Translations under genes and position numbers: made by a program
Part shown: piece by piece, positions 60,957 to 64,000 of the stretch
Position numbering within the stretch: position 1 is the first letter of the stretch
How the letters are laid out: the number at the start of each line of letters is the position of its first letter
The notes under the pieces: generated by a model
Databases searched by the model: none
Told to the model about the DNA's origin: nothing
Seen by the model: the letters and a program-made list of their open reading frames with translations, nothing else
Source: Manis javanica
Lineage: Eukaryota; Chordata; Mammalia; Pholidota; Manidae
Length of the DNA stretch: 64,000 nt
Assembly (NCBI RefSeq): GCF_040802235.1
Contig: NC_133169.1
Location: forward strand, 46,135,034 to 46,199,033
Reading direction: 5' to 3'

Positions 60957-62625
60957 ATGGCAATAAGTACATACATATTGATAATCACCCTAAATATAAA
61001 TGGTCTGAAGGCATCAATCAAAAGACATAGAGTCACTGAAGGGACAAAAAATAAGACCCACCTATATAATGCCTACAAGAGACTCAGTTCAAACCCAAAG
61101 ACATACACAGACTAAAACTGAAGTTATGGAAAAAGATATTTCATGCAACTAATGGAGAAAAAATCAGGCATTGCAGTACTTGTATTCAACAAAATAGACT
61201 TCAGAAAACAAAGTAACAAGACAAAGAAAACATAGATAATGATAAAGGGGTCAGTCCAAAAAGAGGATATAACCATTATAAATATCTGTGTACTTAACAA
61301 AGAAGAACTCAAAAATGTGAAACAAGTACTAACACAATTACAGAGGGAAATAGATTGTGATGCATTCATTTTAGGAGACTTCAACACATCACTCTCTCCA
61401 AAGGACAGATCAACCAGACAGAAAATAAGTAAGGAGACAGAGGCACTGAACAACATATTACAACAGATGGACCTAACAGACATCTACAGAACACTGCACC
61501 CAAAAGCAACAGGGCACACATTCTTCTCAACTGAACATGAAACATTTTCAAGAATAGATCACATACCACAAAAAACCCTAAAGAATCCACCGCAAAACTA
61601 CTAAATCAAATATCTGAATTCAGCAATGTTGCAGGATACAAAATTAACACACAGAAATCTGTTGCAATCCCATATACTAATGATGAACTAGCAGAAAGAG
61701 ATATCAGGAAAACAATTCCATTCACGATTGCTTCAAAAAGAATAAAATACAGAGGAATAAACTTAACAAAGGAAGTGAAAGACTTATACCCTGAAAACTG
61801 TAAGACACTCATGAGAGAAATTAAAGAAGATACCAATAAATGGAAACACATCCTGTGCTCATGGATAGGAAGAATTAATACTGTCAAAATGGCCATCCTG
61901 CCCAAAGCAATCTACAGATTCAGTGCAATCCCTATCAAAATACCAACAGCATTCTTCAACAAACTAGAGCAAATAGTTCTAAAATCCATATGCAACCACA
62001 AAAGACCCCAAATAGACAAAGTAATCATGAGAAGGAAGAATAAAGTAGGGTGAATTATGCCCCCTGACTTCAAGCTCTACTACAAAGCTCTACTACAAGA
62101 CAATTTGGTATTGGCAAAAGAACAGACCCATAGACCAGTGGAACAGAATAGAGTCCAGATACTATTGAGCATATGTGCTCAATTAATATACGATAAAGGA
62201 ACCATGGATATACAATGGGGAGATGACAGCCTCTTCAACAGCTGGTGTTGGAAAAACTGGACAGCTACATGCAAGAGAATGAAACTGTATCATTGCTTAA
62301 CCCCATACACAAAGTAAACTCAAAATGGATCAAAGACCTGAATGTAAGTCATGAAACCATAAAACTCTTAGAAGAAAACAGGCAAAAATCTCCTGAATAT
62401 AATCATGAGCAACTTCTTCCTGAATGTATCTCCTTGAGGAAGGGAAACAAAAGCAAAAATGAACCTATGGGAATACATCAAATTAAAAAGTTTCTGTACG
62501 GCAAAGGACACCATCAACAGACAAAAAGCCATTCTACAGTAAGGGAGAATATACTTGTAAATGATATATCTGACAAGGGGTTAACATCCAAAATATATAA
62601 AGAACTTACACACCTCAAAACCTGA
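60957..62625 (+). pseudogene. L1 ORF2 with endonuclease part joined to the late reverse transcriptase
   Basis: The start MAISTYILIITLNINGLKAS lies at 60957. The endonuclease region continues at 61239-61604 with GDFNTSLSPKDRSTRQKISK, then EALNNILQQMDLTDIYRTLH, ending FSRIDHI near 61560. The next text is already [13 protein letters not shown] (61635 on), the part after the catalytic Asp-Asp motif. Everything between, including the A-D-D motif, is missing. The C-terminal text follows at 61775-62053 ([20 protein letters not shown]), 62057-62317 and 62245-62625. It is dead. Confidence 0.8.
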
Positions 62626-62627
62626 AA

Positions 62628-63240
62628 AGCAAAGCAAATAACCCAATTAAAAAATGGGCAGAGATATGAAGAGACAGTTCTCCAAAGAAGAAATTCAGAT
62701 GGCCAAAAGCACATGAAAAGATGCTCCACATCACTAATCATCAGGGAAATGCAAATCAAAGCCCCAGTGAGATATCACCTCATACTAGTAAGGATGGCCA
62801 GAATCAAAAAGACTAAGAACAACAAATGCTGACAATGATTCGAAGAAAATGGAACCCTCCTATACTGCTGGTAGGAATGTCAACTAATTCAATCATTGTG
62901 GAAAGCAATATGGAGGTTCCTAAAAGAACTAAAAATAGAAATACCATTTGACCCAGAAATCCCACTCCTTGGAATTAACCCAAAGAATACAATTTCTCAG
63001 ATTCAAAAAGACATATGCACCCCTATGTTTATTGCAGCACTTTTTACAGTAGCCAAGATATGGAAGCAACCTGTGTTCATCAGTAGATGAATAAATAAAG
63101 AAGACGTGGTACATACACACAATGGAATACTATTCAGCTATAAGAAAGAAACAAATCCTACCATTTGTAACAACATGAATGGAGCTTGAGGACATTATTC
63201 TCAGTGGAATAAGCCAGGCAGAGAAAGACAAGTGCCAAGT
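62628..63240 (+). pseudogene. L1 ORF2 C-terminal end, broken
   Basis: Continuation of the copy above, with EIPFDPEIPLLGINPKNTI at 62896-63090 and the final 'gccaggcagagaaagacaag' region near 63215. Frames are interrupted by stops and frameshifts. Confidence 0.7.
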
Positions 63241-63500
63241 GATTTCCCTCATTTGTGGAGTATAACAATGAAACAAAACTGAAGGAACAAAATAGCAGCA
63301 GACTCAGAGACTCCAAGAAGGAACTAGTGGTTACCAAAGGGGACAGATGTGGTAGGATGTGTGGGGAGGGAGGGAGAAGGGGATTGAGGGGTATTATGTT
63401 TAGTACTCATGGTGTGGGAGATCACAGGGAGAACAGTGCAGCACAGAGAAGGCAAATAGTGACTCTGTGGCATCTTACTACACTGATGGACAGTGTAGTA

Positions 63501-63854
63501 AGCTTATCATCTCCCTCTCTGTCATACACATTTAATATTAAAAAAAGTAGTTTTCAATGTGACAGAACCATCCATAGAAGTACTGATTTTGAGACCTTCA
63601 CCTAGGTTCCTTTAATATATAATTTTGAACATGATTATGAGGACTTAAAATACATACAAATGTAATTTAAAATTAAAGGAGTTACAATGGCCAAGAGCTT
63701 CCATCACACCTAATTTTTGTGATCTCATATTTCTTTGAACAATTAGACACATGTTGAAATATTTATTTTAAGGAGAATGGGAGCTGAGTATCATGTGAAT
63801 ATATTTGTTTCTAATTTTCTTCATACTTAGGCACTATCAAACATTTTATTTTTC
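63501..63854. other. unique sequence, no gene
   Basis: AT-rich sequence without an assignable repeat or gene. Confidence 0.35.
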
Positions 63855-64000
63855 CTTTATTCTTTAAATTTTTTTATTGAAATAAATGATATACAATATT
63901 ATGTTGGTTTCAGATGAACAAAGTGATCCAATAATTGTATACATTACCAAATGCTCATCATGATGTGTAGTGATTATATGTCACTAAAAATATATTACAA
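63855..64000 (-). mobile_element. L1 3' end, minus strand, cut by the window
   Basis: 'tttttattgaaataaatgatatacaatattatgttggtttcag' followed by 'gtatacattaccaaatgctcatc' and 'tgatgtgtagtgattatatgtc' is the reversed tail of an older L1. The element continues past the window edge. Confidence 0.75.

Larger units (their letters stand above)
58860..63500 (+). mobile_element. L1 LINE with 5' UTR, ORF1 and internally deleted ORF2
   Basis: The 5' end matches the start of the minus-strand full-length copy at 37.29 kb. The 5' UTR runs to about 60130. ORF1 follows to about 60670 and ORF2 starts at 60957. The 3' UTR runs to about 63500 ('cagtgtagtaagcttatc' leaves the family pattern). It lacks a poly(A) tail at that point, so its 3' end may be truncated or mutated. 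It is inactive. Confidence 0.85.

Noticed and set aside
1..64000. CRISPR array, operon, toxin-antitoxin or phage features
   Set aside because: Composition, L1/L2/MIR content and intron-like spacing are those of a mammalian nuclear genome. No regularly spaced repeat array was seen.

Overview
This window looks like ordinary, AT-rich, repeat-rich mammalian nuclear DNA. There is no bacterial-style gene packing. The long open frames are almost all broken pieces of LINE-1 (L1) retrotransposons, and between them lie old MIR and L2 relics, one retroviral LTR and simple repeats. I saw no primate Alu, rodent B1/B2, carnivore tRNA-Lys SINE or ruminant tRNA SINE. The L1 3' ends have a non-primate style. 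This suggests a laurasiatherian mammal with little recent SINE activity, and a pangolin is one possibility. That is inference at low confidence.

Layout. 1-2.4 kb: ancient repeats (unassigned, L2, MIR). 2.9-6.0 kb: plus-strand L1 with 5' UTR sequence joined directly to ORF2 reverse transcriptase. 6.0-13 kb: intron-like sequence with two L1 3' ends. 13.3-15.2 kb: minus-strand L1 3' part. 15.2-29.4 kb: intron-like sequence with L2, MIR and L1M relics. 29.4-37.3 kb: two minus-strand L1s end to end, the second essentially full length but mutated. 37.3-58.8 kb: mostly unique sequence with MIR and L2 relics and a solo LTR at 55.9-56.35 kb. 58.9-63.5 kb: plus-strand L1 with 5' UTR, ORF1 and an ORF2 missing the core of its reverse transcriptase. 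63.86-64.0 kb: another minus-strand L1 3' end, cut by the window edge.

Under the repeats there is evidence for one host gene on the minus strand, running from about 57.8 kb down to 6.6 kb and probably beyond both limits. It shows as short open stretches (29-141 nt) bounded by splice-like sites: 57.7, 53.0, 48.2, 46.8, 46.2 (micro-exon), 40.8, 23.5, 15.8, 9.1 and 6.65 kb. The reading phases of several neighbours match. I do not recognise the protein. Four of the exons meet an in-frame TAG or TAA at or near the donor, each one C-to-T change from a glutamine codon. Either I have chosen the wrong donors or the gene is decaying in this lineage. This is the most useful lead in the window. I found no CRISPR array, tRNA, rRNA, operon or undescribed mobile system.
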